DNA of 64,000 nucleotides, from positions 39,512,561 to 39,576,560 of the forward strand of contig NC_080077.1 of assembly GCF_949987535.1 (NCBI RefSeq). The letters are read 5' to 3'. A model generated the notes under the pieces. It saw only the letters and a program-made list of their open reading frames with translations. It was not told the origin of the DNA and made no database searches. Origin of the DNA: Balaenoptera acutorostrata (taxonomy: Eukaryota > Chordata > Mammalia > Artiodactyla > Balaenopteridae). The position numbers and the translations under genes are program-made. Of this stretch, positions 11,144 to 22,865 are shown piece after piece. How positions within the stretch are numbered: position 1 is the stretch's first letter; each line of letters starts with the position of its first letter.

Positions 11144-11283
11144 GCCCCATCAGCTTCTTCCAGTGTGTCTACTTGGATGGCTACAATGGCTATGGATTTC
11201 AGTTTCCTGTCACTCCTGCACACCGCCCTGGAGAGAGCTCTGGCCAACCAAGTTCTCCAGGAGAGAAGCAACAAAGACAATAA
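11144..11283 (+). CDS. Terminal coding exon C of the unrecognised gene (45 residues and stop)
   Basis: The acceptor is a good polypyrimidine tract (cctctattctttag). Two leading bases complete a codon left by a phase-1 upstream exon, which is exactly what mini-exons A and B supply. The frame then reads 45 codons to TAA at 11281-11283. The product begins PISFFQCVYLDGYNGYGFQF and turns into a Pro/Gly/Ser/Gln-rich, charged tail ending GEKQQRQ. The first half is aromatic and Gly-rich; the second looks disordered. The overlapping open frame from 11165 is out of phase with the upstream exons and I treat it as a shadow. I could not match this C terminus to a known family, so no name is given. The upstream exons are not in this window or were not recognised. 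Confidence 0.6.
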
Positions 11284-11758
11284 GACACATATACACAGCC
11301 CTTACAAGTGCTTTAAGACTTTGAAAATAGGATCTTCTGTTTGTCCAGAGTGGCACGTGCAATTGAAATCATATAGTCCGGGGAATTTCTTTGAAAATAT
11401 TTTACTCTTCTGCCTGGTGTAGAAAGAAAGAGTGAGCAAAGGGATTGAATGATAAGTAGACAAGTTGGAGGGTCTGGCGCTCAAGAATCTGTCTTTTGTT
11501 TGTTGCTGGGTGTGGGTACTTATATTTTTCCATTTCCACTCACTGTAGGGTTGTTCACAAATTAAGTTAAATTTTACTTAATAATGGTCTTTTAAACATA
11601 ATTGATACAATGACAAAATGAAATTTCTGGCTTCAGTTAGATATTTACTTTTAAGTGAAAACACGGACTATGCTTTAAGTTTAAAGGGTATAGGAGCTTA
11701 TACAAAAGCTGCTCTTTTACATCATGTAGGTATCTAAACTCAATTTACCCAGTAAGCT
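11284..11758 (+). other. Probable 3' UTR start of the unrecognised gene
   Basis: Follows the TAA directly and is free of recognised repeats up to an L1 insertion. No AATAAA signal is visible in this stretch, so the transcript end is not located. Confidence 0.35.
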
Positions 11759-12151
11759 GATGTTTAATAGTTTTTTTTTAACATCTTTATTGGAGTATAA
11801 TTGCTTTACAATGGTGTGTTAGTTTCTGCTTTATAACAAAGTGAATCAGCTATGCATATACATATATCCCCATATCCCCTCCCACTTGTGTCTCCCTCCC
11901 ACCCTCCCTATCCCACCCCTCTAGGTGGTCACAAAGCACCGAGCTGATCTCCCTGTGCTATGCGGCTGCTTCCCACTAGCTATCTATTTTACACTTGGTA
12001 GTGTTTATATGTCCATGCCACTCTCTCACTTCGTCCCAGCTTACCCTTCCCCCTCCCCGTGTCCTCAAGTCCATTCTCTACGTCTGCGTCTTTATTCCTG
12101 TCCTGCCCCTAGGTTCTTCAGAACCATTTTTTTTTAGATGTTTAATAGTTT
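11759..12151 (-). mobile_element. L1 3' UTR, 5'-truncated, with target-site duplication
   Basis: A T-run on the left (poly(A) on the minus strand) leads into ttggagtataattgctttac and the pyrimidine-rich L1 3' UTR typical of cetartiodactyl L1. A perfect 15-bp duplication, gatgtttaatagttt, lies at 11759-11773 and 12137-12151, so the inserted body is 11774-12136. Confidence 0.94.
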
Positions 12152-12817
12152 GATTTGATTTCTGTCTGTCTCTATTTTAGTTGTGACTATGCTCTAAAAA
12201 TGAGTAACAGTTGCACCAAAGAATGCTTTAAGTTCCTTGTGATGCTCTTTTAGAGCTCAGAATATCTCTGACCTTTAGACATGATAAGATGGAGTAGAAA
12301 TGTTTGATGAATCTTATCTCTAAGATTTGTCTTGAAATACTATTAAGACATTCACTCCAGTGGAAACACACTATCCAATTAGGCAAGTCTGGTGAATCAT
12401 TTGTTTAAGTATAAGCAAATGAGATGTAGAATTGTCAGATTTCTCCAGACTGTGCCCTAGTGAAAGTGTCACCTGGGTGAAATTTTAGATCAATCACTAA
12501 ATTTGGGTGACAGATACAAGAGTATTTTCATTTCATTTTAATAGGATCATTCTATGGAGTTAAACAGGTTTTATTTCTCAAAACAGAAAAATATGAATGT
12601 CATTAGAGGTGAAGGAATACATTTTAACCGTAAGTGCTTCATGAGATGTCTTACTTATTTTTTAGGTAATTGGTTACCAGTGTCAATGAAATGAATGACA
12701 ATCTTTAACTTATTTGGTGATGCATCACTGGGAATAACTACTATAGTTTTGCCATCCTTTTGTCTCCCAGTGATGTAAACACTTGTGTTTTTTACCACAT
12801 TTTTCTATCAACTCTAA
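12152..12817. other. Non-repetitive AT-rich sequence
   Basis: No gene, splice pattern or known repeat seen. Confidence 0.4.
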
Positions 12818-12828
12818 AAGTCATGCCA

Positions 12829-12962
12829 GGGAATTCCCTGGTGGTCCAGCGGTTACGACTCTGTACTTCCACTGCAGGGGGGAAGGGTTCCATCCCTGCT
12901 CGGGGAACTATGATCCCGCATGCTGTGTGGCGTGGCCAAAATACTTAAATAAATAAAAGTAG
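12829..12962 (+). mobile_element. Short CHR-type SINE (CHR-2-like)
   Basis: The head is ggaattccctggtggtccag, with a degenerate box B (ggttccatccctgctcgggg), a short body and an AAATA tail. The target-site duplication is aagtcatgcca (12818-12828) and aagtcacgcca (12963-12973), with one mismatch. Confidence 0.9.
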
Positions 12963-12973
12963 AAGTCACGCCA

Positions 12974-13634
12974 CTGTGACCTTTATCATGTTTACAGTTG
13001 CAATTCAACTTATGACACATTAACTCAGGAAATAAATTGAGTTATTCTTTCTGGCTTTATAATTATCTTCAGCAAAGTCTGAAGTAGCCAGAGCCGACAC
13101 TAGCCAAGTCATTTATTTTCAAGGGCTGCAACTAAGTTCTTTAGGTCCAAGATGTAGAACTCTGTTTTACTAGAATATCATTAGGGTAGGGCATCAGTAA
13201 CATGTTAATTATTAATAATGAATTTTCAGTGACTTTTGTGAAAAGTTGATCTTGGCCACAGGCTGATGGACCTAAGTTACACCACAAAAGCCAATGGTAC
13301 AATGAACCAAGATTAATGACACTCCTTATGGGGGGGTGCCTGGAAGTGTGTAACTTCCGTACTGACCAGATGGTACCATCTTGTAAAGCCTCTTCATGTA
13401 ACAATGGAAACTTGTGGAAAGGACAGTGGATGAAGCTTATTGCTCAACTGCTGCCCCAGCGTGTCCAATTTAATGACTAAAGGAATAGAGAGCAAATATG
13501 ACAGTTTTCTCAACTTCATAGAGAAGAATGGTTTCATTCTTTTCCTTCAGTGACTATTGAGCATTTACTCTTTCTAGGGCACTGCGTTAGGCACTGGACT
13601 ATATAAGAAAAGTATCAGAGACAAATTCTTTTCC
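12974..13634. other. Non-repetitive sequence
   Basis: Nothing coding is recognised. A relic of the ancient family with agggcactgcgttaggcact lies at about 13550-13625. Confidence 0.35.
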
Positions 13635-13790
13635 CAGTGCTATCCTGACACAATATGTGGCCTTGGAAAATTTGCTAAACATACTGCGCTTGTTTCCCTG
13701 TGTGTAAAATAGGGATTTCAGGACAAACAACCTTATACCTCACAGACGTACTGTGGAGACTGACAAAATATCTTAATGTGGATATGACAT
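13635..13790 (+). repeat. MIR SINE, sense
   Basis: ggccttggaaaatttgctaa, tgtttccctgtgtgtaaaat and the ccttatacctcacagacgta block occur in MIR order. Confidence 0.65.
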
Positions 13791-14854
13791 AAAAAAAATT
13801 TTCTGAAATAATACTTTTGGATGTGGCACTACTTTTCCCTCTGAGTGCCTTTCTATATTATATTATTGTTTCTTTCACGCTCATTATGAAAACTGTTTGA
13901 TAAAAAAATAAAATATGACAATTTCTTGTAATTAGAATTAGACGAATGAATTATGATGTTAACAATATTAATAATAATTGTTAAGGTTTATCTGCTTAAA
14001 GTTACAATGATAATAGCACATGAAAAATACTAACTAAACTCTCATCTGTTCGTACGAGTCCATCAAATAAAGTATTTCTAGCCCTTTCATGTTTGTGCTT
14101 TACATTTTAAAAGGAAAAGATAAATGGTTGGTTAAAAGTCATTGTCTTTAGTAGTTCACTCATAATTCATGTCGTATTGGTCATGAATATGTAAGTAGTT
14201 AATAACTGTTTTAGTTCTTCATTTTGTCTAATTGGTATGAGCTACCCATCCCAACTCTTTACTCTGCCCCACACTTTACCTCTTATTAATAGATGAAGGT
14301 CTATAGAAAATAAATAACTACCCAAGGTTTTAAATTTACGTTTAGTTTTCATAAAGCCTGATAATGGGGCAAGACTTTTTAGAAATAATTCCCATGAAAA
14401 GTGCTGGTATATTGTTTCCTTCTGGTACATCCCTGTCAAAACGCCTCATGGAAATATTGTGGAAACTAAAACTGTATATTGAGGGACTCATATTATTTCT
14501 TTGAGTTATTTTACTGGAAAAATCAAAGAGAATAGCCAATATTATTGCTGATTGAAAACTCAGAGACAATCTAGCCCAACTGGCAATACAGAAAACAAAC
14601 CTAATCCCTATAGAAATGCATAAATTTGCCCACTCACCAACCGCGTCAAAGCCAGGCCTAGGACATTAGTCTGCTAGCTCCCAAATGCCTTTAACTTTGT
14701 CCTTAGGGTGCTGTTACAAATTTTGACTAGTTTATCCAGCATCTCAAAATTTATTTTTAAATTATAATCAGTGTTAGAAATGTAATCCTGTGTGCAAAGA
14801 CTTGCTTTTTTCTACGTGAGAGCCTAAAAGGACCTTAAGAGTTTCATTCCTTTG
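13791..14854. other. Non-repetitive AT-rich sequence
   Basis: No convincing gene or repeat. Two short minus-strand open frames (14242-14439 and 14342-14569) overlap in different frames and show no domain. Confidence 0.4.
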
Positions 14855-15000
14855 CTTTAGAGATAAAGAAACTGAATCTCAAAGATGTTAGGTGACGTGC
14901 CAAAGGGATTGCTAACTAGTAACAGAACTAGATTGAGAACCGGAATCTTCTGTTTTCTAATCCGCTGCATATAACCCACGCTGTGTGACTCCATTTAAGT
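14855..15000 (-). repeat. MIR SINE, antisense
   Basis: gagataaagaaactgaatct, aggtgacgtgccaaagggat, ctaactagtaacagaactag and gaaccggaatcttctgtttt follow the MIR antisense order. Confidence 0.78.
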
Positions 15001-15754
15001 CTCCACCATCATCAGCTTCCTCTGTAATTTACACACTCATTAAGATGTGGAAACTCAGCACCATTTTCCAGGAACTGGCCTTCTAACAACACTCTTTGCC
15101 CTACTCCTTTCAGGCCAGTACTGCTGCTACCCTGTACCTGTTCCCCTTCAATAATCATATATGTCCATAAAACATTTAGAAATTTCTGTGGATGCTTCCC
15201 TTTGTGTATAAAAATAGTTTTATTTTTCCACACAATTTAACTGTAAAAAAGTCAAAAGTCACTGAAAGACCCCAAATAAAAAGAAAACAACTCTCTTTAA
15301 ATTAATCTCAATGCATCCAAAGATGCAGGTTAACAAAATAAGTAAGAAAAACAGATGCTAACAAAAACACATTTAGACTCTAAAGGAAAGCTCAAAATAA
15401 ATGATGAATTAGTGCATATTAATAATTAAGAGTCATACAAATTTCAGAAGAAGTGCACATTAATAAAGTGGTAATAGCAAAAAAAATTATTGGTTTCTCA
15501 TACAGCCATGTTCAGTTCCAGGCCATGTGCCCTCTTCAAGATCATCAATTTCTGAGTCAATTCTCCATGTTGAAATTTTAGCAAGAACTAACTGCTTGCC
15601 TTAGGTCATTAGGGTATTTTACTTTTTTCCCCCCACTACATCCAAAACTCTCTTAAATAAGTTAATAAGAGGTTGGGATCCCTCTGAGTAGGATGGATCC
15701 CTCAGGATCTCTCTGAGTAGAGTTTCCAGGTCAGATATGTTTTCAGAACAAGTT
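15001..15754. other. Non-repetitive sequence
   Basis: No gene or recognised repeat. Confidence 0.35.
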
Positions 15755-15960
15755 TGCTGTGGTAGAGAGCCCTGTGGCCTAAGGGTCCTCAAAGTTGAGG
15801 TCAGATTCTAATTCTAGAGTAACTCTGGTCATTCATCTTCTCTGTTCCTCAGTTCTTCATCTCGAAATAAAAACAAATGTTCCTGCCACACAAGGTCATT
15901 CATCTTTGGTGAGGAAAGTTACAGGAAAATACCTTGGAAAGTAATATTGTTAAGACCTTT
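15755..15960 (+). repeat. MIR SINE, sense, degraded
   Basis: gtcagattctaattctagag, cttctctgttcctcagttct, catctcgaaataaaaacaaa and ccttggaaagtaatattgtt follow MIR order. Confidence 0.6.
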
Positions 15961-16719
15961 CAAACACCCTTCTGGTTTTGTTATTAAATGGTCCAGCTAT
16001 GCTCTGAACTGGAGACCTAGCGTTGCTAAGTGTCATGAGCTAAAGCATCAAATGAAAGCCAGACCGGCATGAGACAAACACAAAAATGGGAACATCACCA
16101 CTGGCAAAAAAAATTTTGCTTTAAAAAAATTCACTGTTTTGTGTTCTTTTCATGGAGCTGCTATAAATCAGTGACAGCAGAATATCCTTCAAACCACTGA
16201 ATCGGAACCCACGGAGCTTGTAAGATATCTGTGAAAAGGTAGTGCTCCGAATAAAAAGCTGAGACAGAACACCAATTGACTCATGTACCCTAGACACTGC
16301 CACAGAATTGAACATTTGTTAGAAGGTCTGAAGGTGTTTCAGCAATGTAAGTTAGTGAAGGCAGTGTCAAAATAAATACTACTGCATCTTAAAACAATTA
16401 ACATATGTCTTCGCTTAGAGAACAACTCTCTCTCTCCCTCTCATATTCAGAATTCAATGGCAAATCATTTGTATATTTGTATATATTTGATGCCATCATG
16501 GACAAAGTTGGGATCATCTGAAAGGAAAGTACATTCTTTAAAAAGGAGGCACTATTTTATAGAAAAGACAAGACAGCTCTGAATTCCAGCAATTTTGAGG
16601 GACAAAGGTAGCAAACAATTCAATTTTTTCATCTTTGGAACATCTACGCATGAAAAAATATTTTTAAAATTGGGAATACATTAATGTTGCTCAAAGTCAA
16701 AATGGTATTAAAGGTATAC
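15961..16719. other. Non-repetitive AT-rich sequence
   Basis: No supported feature. Confidence 0.35.
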
Positions 16720-17800
16720 ATCGAAAGTATCATCTCACCCCATCCTTGTTGCTTCAGTTTCCCATCCACTCCTTTACTTCCCACAGCTAATCACATTGAC
16801 AGATTCTTGTGTATTCATCCTATGAAAATACAAATGTAAACTAATACATGTTCTCATTTTGATACTTCTCTTACACAAGCAGTACATAACATAAAAATTG
16901 TTCTGTACCTTCCTTTCTTCATCTAATGTATCTTCAATAATTTGTTTATGTCAGTATATACAGAGCTTCCTTATTAATGTAGACAGATATAGATAGATAG
17001 ATGTATTTTATGCACACATCTTGAGTGGAGAGCTGGAGGCATCTATAAAACCACCACTCAGGTCAAGATATAGAACCTTAACAGTGCTGCAGAAGCCTCA
17101 TTCATATCTCATCCAGTTAATATCCCCTGGATAACCACTATTCTGACTTTATCATCAAAGAAATGTCTTGACTGTTTTGACCTTCATATAAATGAAATCA
17201 TAAATTATGCATCTTTATATCCAGTTTCTATTCTATGTAATTATCATTACACAGGTTAGACTCATTCATATTGTTATTGTTTACATTCTAAAGAAGCAGT
17301 TTATTCATTTTCATTGTTTTATAGTATTCATGTATGTATATACCAAAGAATTTATTTATACATTCTATTGTGGGTGGGTATTTGGACATCTCCAGTTTTT
17401 GTCCAGTGTAATAGCACTGCTATAAATATTCTTGTTAGTTTCTTATATTGCATACATATGTACATGGGTGGGGGGCGGTTTATAGCTCAGAGGTGAATTG
17501 TTGACTTATGTGAATGTTCATTTTTAGTAGATAATTCCAAACAGTTTTCTAACTGGTTGTAACAGTTTGCACTCCAACAACAGAGTACGAAATTTCCAGC
17601 TGCTTCAATCCTTGCTTATACTTGCTATTGTCATTTTGTTAATTTTAACTTCTAGTGGGTATGTAGTCATACATCATCACTCTTGTAAATTGGATTTCCC
17701 TGATGACCAATGATGTTGAGAACTTTTAATATCTTTATTGATCATTTGGAAATCCTCTTTTATATAAAACTTGCTTAAATTTTGTGGACTTTTGTTAAGT
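16720..17800 (-). repeat. Old L1 (L1M-type) 3' region, antisense
   Basis: accaccactcaggtcaagat, gataaccactattctgactt, gcactgctataaatattctt and caacaacagagtacgaaatt follow the reverse order of the 3' end of old L1 elements. A GATA tract (16982-17002) lies inside. Boundaries are approximate. Confidence 0.6.
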
Positions 17801-18127
17801 AGATTTTTGTCTTTTTTTTTTTAAAGGAATACCTTTGGCTTCACATAGGTCTAGTTTTGAGTTTTCCTATTTTCTTTGTTTCCACGTTTTGCTGAAGATA
17901 CAAGATTTTGGATCTTTTTAGTTTGTTCATTTATTTTGTTCTTGTAGTTGTTCCATGTAGTTTCCATGAAGTGTCAAGATTTGGAACTCAGCATACACCA
18001 TGTTTCTATTAGAACCAGAATAACATTCATTTAAAGAAAATAAAATTATTTTTGAAACTAGAAAATAAATTGAATTAAACTGACAGTTCTAAATGGCAGT
18101 ACTCTATTGCTAATGCCAGTATAGTGT

Positions 18128-18484
18128 TTTTTTTTTTTTTTTTTTATATGCCAGTTACTAAGCAGAAATGCTGACATATCTCGAGTGGTCGAAGGTTTAA
18201 ATTTATTTATTTATTTATTTTTGCTGTGTTGGGTCTTCGTTTCTGTGCGAGGGCTTTCTCTAGTTGTGGCGAGCGGGGGCCACTCTTCATCACGGTGCGC
18301 GGGCCTCTCACTATCACGGCCTCTCTTATTGCGGAGCACAGGCTCCAGACGCGCAGGCTCAGTAGTTGTGGCTCACGGGCTTAGTTGCTCCGCGGCATGT
18401 GGGATCTTCCCAGACCAGGGCTCGAACCCGTGTCCCCCTGCATTAGCAGGCAGATTCTCAACCACTGCGCCACCAGGGAAGCCC
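18128..18484 (-). mobile_element. CHR SINE with an extra 3' segment and second poly(A)
   Basis: The SINE body is 18203-18484 (head at the right, gggaagccc; AAATA tail at the left). To its left lie about 55 bp of non-SINE sequence (about 18147-18202) and then a run of about 20 T. A 7-bp tagtgtt occurs at both outer edges (18121-18127 and 18485-18491), so the extra piece appears to belong to the insertion. The short duplication makes this weaker than the 50.9 kb case. Confidence 0.8.
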
Positions 18485-18491
18485 TAGTGTT

Positions 18492-19767
18492 AAGTTTTTT
18501 GATGACTGAAATATAATGCACAGACTTTTATAATTAATAATCATTTGTTTCTTTTCAAGTTAAGTTTCATTTGGTGTGGATGAGGAAATTAAGCAAACTT
18601 TTTTGAGAGATGAAGAAATTTTAATTTGTAACTGTTACTTTCTTTAATTCTGAGGATGGTTAGGCAAAGATTTTCCAATGGGTCATTTTGAATAACAAAA
18701 GTCTGGTGCCTACATTTCAGATATCTGGAAATAATGCCCACTGTTAATCTCATTATGAGTCATATAAAAATATTTTAAAGAAATCAAAAGGTCATGATTC
18801 ACATCATTAACACCCTCAGCTTTAAAACTGCACCTTTGATGTAAAGCAGTCTTTAGTTCTTCTTAGTTCAAAGGAATCTTTGCTTGAAATTGATGATAAA
18901 TCCCATTCACATTTCATTTTATTCAGTTCCATTAGAGCTTGTAACTAACCCCTTGTCTAGTGAGGAAAGAATTTATCACATGTATGCCTAAAATGACTTA
19001 GCTAGACCGCTTACCTCTGCTAAAGCTGTTCAACATGAAAAGGCTGAAAATGACTTAAATCCATGTTGTTAATATACATCTTACTGAAATTTGCAATTAT
19101 AAATCCAATTACAGAGTATTTTTTTCATCTGTTGAGTGGGAATTGGTAAATGTTATTTGTCTCATTGGTTATTTCCTATTACTTTCTACTACAACATTAT
19201 GCTAAAACAGAATAAAAATAAAGTATATTTAGTGTGATGATTGCTTAGAGCACATTTTGAGAAATAATATAGAAATCGTGCTTTACATTTTGTGTACAAT
19301 GGCCAAAAATAGCACATTTTATATAAAATGGAATGTCTACAGTAGAAAATGGGACCAAAACATAGTTTACATTTTTTGTAATTTAATTTCAGTGGTGCCA
19401 CCTTTAGTCAAGTAATGAGCAGCCTTTTGAAATAGAGAAAATAATTTTGAAACAGAGTGAAAGATTTTTATTTGATTACCAGGCCAAGTTTTTGGTATAT
19501 AAAGATACTTTTCACGTTTCTAAGAGTGTAAAACTCAAACCAGATTAAAATAATCACAAACTTTCCATAGTAGATTAATAATAGAATATATTAGTAATTA
19601 AATTAAAAATCAAAAGAATCAAGATACTAGCTGATAGTTAATGAGGAGATTGTTTTGTAAATGAAACATCAACTTGATAATGACAGGAACAAGTAACTTT
19701 GTCTTTCAGAAATAATTGGTTACATTAAATTTTTAAAAATGAATGTTTAAGAAACTTATTATGCATT
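18492..19767. other. Non-repetitive AT-rich sequence
   Basis: No gene or repeat recognised over about 1.3 kb. Confidence 0.4.
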
Positions 19768-20025
19768 TCTTTTTTAAAAAATATTTATTTGTTTGGTAGT
19801 GCTGGGTCTTAGTTGCAGCAGGTGGGCTCCTTATTTGTGGCTCCAGGGCTCTTTAGTTGCGGCTCACCAGCTCCTTAGTTGTGGCACACAGGCTCCTTAG
19901 TTGTGGCATGTGAACTCTTAGTTGCAGCATGCATGTGGGATCTAGTTCCCTGACCAGGGATCGAACTTGGACTGCCTGCATTGGGAGCTTGGAGTCTTAT
20001 CCACTGTGCCACCAGGAAAGTTCCT
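19768..20025 (-). mobile_element. Older CHR-type SINE, minus
   Basis: The right end gccaccaggaaagttcc is the mutated head. Repeats of the ccttagttgtggcacac type fill the body, and a gatcgaacttgg box B is present. The flanks tgcatttct and tgtatttct form a likely duplication. Confidence 0.85.
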
Positions 20026-20149
20026 GTATTTCTCACTTATAAAACAATATTGATTTGAAAAACAATAAAGTAGTTATGAATAGCTTTAAATGCCTAGAGA
20101 AAAATATTGTGAGTATAGAAATTTTGAGTTTGAAGAGATAAACCAGTAA

Positions 20150-20250
20150 TTTGACAAACAGGATAACTAAAGTTCAGAACAGTTTATTGATTTGCCTAAG
20201 ATCACAAGCTTGTTCCAAGCAGAACTGAAATGTGATGTGATTTTTGATAG
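20150..20250 (-). repeat. MIR fragment, antisense
   Basis: ataactaaagttcagaacag followed by tttgcctaagatcacaagct and agcagaactgaaatgtgatg matches the antisense MIR core. Confidence 0.5.
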
Positions 20251-20405
20251 CATATAGCTAGCAAAATGAAAATCAAGTGATCTACCTAATTTTACTTTCC
20301 ACAATAATATTAATTTAACGATATGAGTATGATTAAAGATTTGCTATATTTTATAAAATTTGTTATTAAAACCAGTTATTTATACTGTGTTTAAGATGTT
20401 CACTG

Positions 20406-20537
20406 CTGGGAATTCCCTGGAAGTCCAGTGGGTAGGACTCAGCACTCTCACTGCCGGGGTTCGATACCTGGTCGGGGAACTCAGATCCTGCATCCCACAT
20501 GCCACACCAGGCAGCCAAATAAATAAATAAATAAAAT
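20406..20537 (+). mobile_element. Short CHR-2-like SINE
   Basis: Head tgggaattccctggaagtcc, box B ggttcgatacctggtcgggg, short body, AAATA tail. No clear duplication seen. Confidence 0.88.
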
Positions 20538-20879
20538 TTCTTCAGTTTCTTCTGTTACATTTACTGTTCCCTTCTGTTAAATAATTAAATGATATGTTCT
20601 TTATTTTAAACTTTAAGACAAGGACCACTGTAGTGTTTTTTTATTGGTTACAATTGTGCATTTTTCTTAAATAATCTTTCAGATAGGAGCCCTCAGTCAA
20701 GCGGTATTTTGCAATAGAGTGAGTGTGAGGATGATAGCCATGCCTATCTAATCATCCACTTGTGATGAAACTTCAAGTTCCGCTGAAACTCACTCCAAAA
20801 TCAGGAAATGTTACGTCAACATTTGGAAGATAAGTATTCCTTTTTTTAAATTTTTATCTTTTTGGAGCCTTCTTTTTTT

Positions 20880-21356
20880 TCTAATTTTTATTTTATATTG
20901 GGGTATAGTTGATTAACAATGCTGTGTTAGTTTCAGGTGTACAGCAAAGTGATTCACTTATACATATACACGTATCTATTCTTTTTCAAGTTCTTTTCCC
21001 ATTTAGTTTAATACAGAATATTGAGCAGAGTTCCCTGTGCTGTACAGTAGGTCCTGTTGGTTATCTATTTTAAATATAGTAATGTGTATATGTCATTCCC
21101 AAACTTCCCATTTATTCCCCCTCCCCCCACCTTTCCCCTTTGGTAACTATAAGTTTGTTTTCTATGTCTGTGAGTCTGTTTCTGTTTTGTAAATAAGTTC
21201 ATTTGTATCATTTTTCTTTTTAGATTCCACATATAAGTGATATCATGTGATATTTGTCTTTCTCTGTCTGACTTACTTCACTTAGTATGATAATCTCCAG
21301 GTCCATCCATGTTGCTGCAGATGGCATTATTTCATTCTTCTTCTTTTTTTTTTTTT
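20880..21356 (-). mobile_element. L1 3' UTR, 5'-truncated, antisense
   Basis: tattggggtatagttgatta through ttccctgtgctgtacagtag to ctccaggtccatccatgttg is the L1 3' UTR and the end of ORF2 in reverse. T-runs lie at both edges. Confidence 0.85.
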
Positions 21357-21399
21357 AATGGGATCCTGGAATAGAAAAAGGAGATTAGCAAAAATGAAG

Positions 21400-21600
21400 G
21401 AAATCTGAATAAAAGATGGGTAACAGTAGATAATAATGTATCAATGTTGATTCATTAATTCTGACAATGTGCACATTAATGTAAGCTGTTAATATTGATA
21501 GTAGGGAAAACTGGGTATGTGCTATATGGGAATTCTCTCTATTATCTTTGAAATTTTCTGTAAATATAAAACTATTCTCAAATTAAAATTTTATTAAAAT
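21400..21600 (+). repeat. Old L1 3'-end fragment, sense
   Basis: gttgattcattaattctgac, tagggaaaactgggtatgtg and attctcaaattaaaatttta are in the order of ancient L1M 3' ends. Confidence 0.6.
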
Positions 21601-21689
21601 TAATTACATCAAAATAAATCTATCAATTCAAAGTAATTCATATCAAACTCCTCAAAGGATTTTCCCCCCCACTGGCAATAAAGCCAATT

Positions 21690-22865
21690 AAAAAATATTT
21701 TTTTTAATTGGAGTATAGTTGTTTCACAATGTTGTGTTTGTTTCCACTGTACAGCAAAGTGGAGTTCCCTGTGCTACACAGCAGGTTCTTATTAGTTATC
21801 TATTGTATACATATTAGTATCTATATGTCAATCCCAATCTCCCAATTCACCCCCCACCCCACTACTTTCCCCCCTTGGTGTCCATACGTTTGTTCTCTAC
21901 ATCTGTGTCTCTATTTCTGCCTTGCAAACCGGTTCTTCTGTACCGTTTTTCTAGATTCCACATATATGCGTTAATATACGATATTTGCTTTTCTCTTTCT
22001 GACTTACTTCACTCTGTATGACAGTCTCTAGGTCCATCCGCGTTTCTACAAATGACCCAGTTTTGTTCCTTTTAATGGCTGACTAATATTCTATTGTATA
22101 TATGCACCACATCTTTATCCATTCATCTGTTGATGGACTTTTAGGTTGCTTCCATGTCCTGGCTATTGTAAATAGTGCTGCAATGAACATTGGGATGCAT
22201 GTGTCTTTTTGAATTATGGTTTTCTCTGGGTATATGCCCAGTAGTGGGATTGCTGGGTCATATGGTCTTTCTATTTTTAGTTTTTTAAGGAACTTCCATA
22301 CTGTTCTCCATAGTGGCTGTATCAATTTACATTCCCACCAACAGTACAAGAGGGTTCCCTTTTCTCCACACCCTCTCCAGAATTTATTGTTTGTAGATTT
22401 TCTGATAATGCCCATTCTGACCAGTGTGAGGTAATACCTCATTGTAGTTTTGATTTGCATTTCTCTAGTAATTAGTGATATTGAGTATTTTTTCCTGTGC
22501 CTCTTGGCCATCTGTATGTCTTCTTTGGAGAAATGTCCATTTAGGTCTTCTGCCCATTTTTTGATTGGGCTGCTTGTTTTTTTGATATTAAGCTGCATGA
22601 ACTGTTTATATATTTTGGAGATTAATCCCTTTTCAGTTGGTCACATTGTTTGCAAATATTTTCTCCCATTCTGAGGATTGTCTTTTCATTTTGTTCATGG
22701 TTTCCTTTGCTGTGCAAAAGCTTTTAAGTTTAATTAGGTCCCATTAATTTATTTTTATTTTTATTTTCATTACTCTAGGAGATGGATCCAAAATGATATT
22801 GCTGTGATTTTTCTCTGAGTGTTCTCCCTATGTTTCCCTCTAGGAGTTTATGGTTTTGATCAATT
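21690..22865 (-). mobile_element. L1 3' half of ORF2 end plus 3' UTR, antisense
   Basis: The left end holds the L1 3' UTR after a T-rich stretch. The right part encodes the C terminus of ORF2 on the minus strand and continues beyond 22700 into L1 sequence (tttcattactctaggagatg). It is 5'-truncated. Confidence 0.88.
22083..22598 (-). pseudogene. L1 ORF2 C-terminal segment with premature stop
   Basis: The 171-codon frame contains L1 ORF2 C-terminal motifs: [50 protein letters not shown] and WCIYTIEY. This region lies downstream of the reverse-transcriptase domain and includes the Cys-containing tail. The usual EYYSAIK continuation is cut by a stop in place of the second tyrosine codon. With no EN or RT domain the copy is dead. 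Confidence 0.88.

Noticed and set aside
11165..11422. 85-codon open frame overlapping the terminal exon
   Set aside because: It is out of phase with both upstream mini-exons and lacks a domain; the frame ending at 11283 fits the splice phases better.
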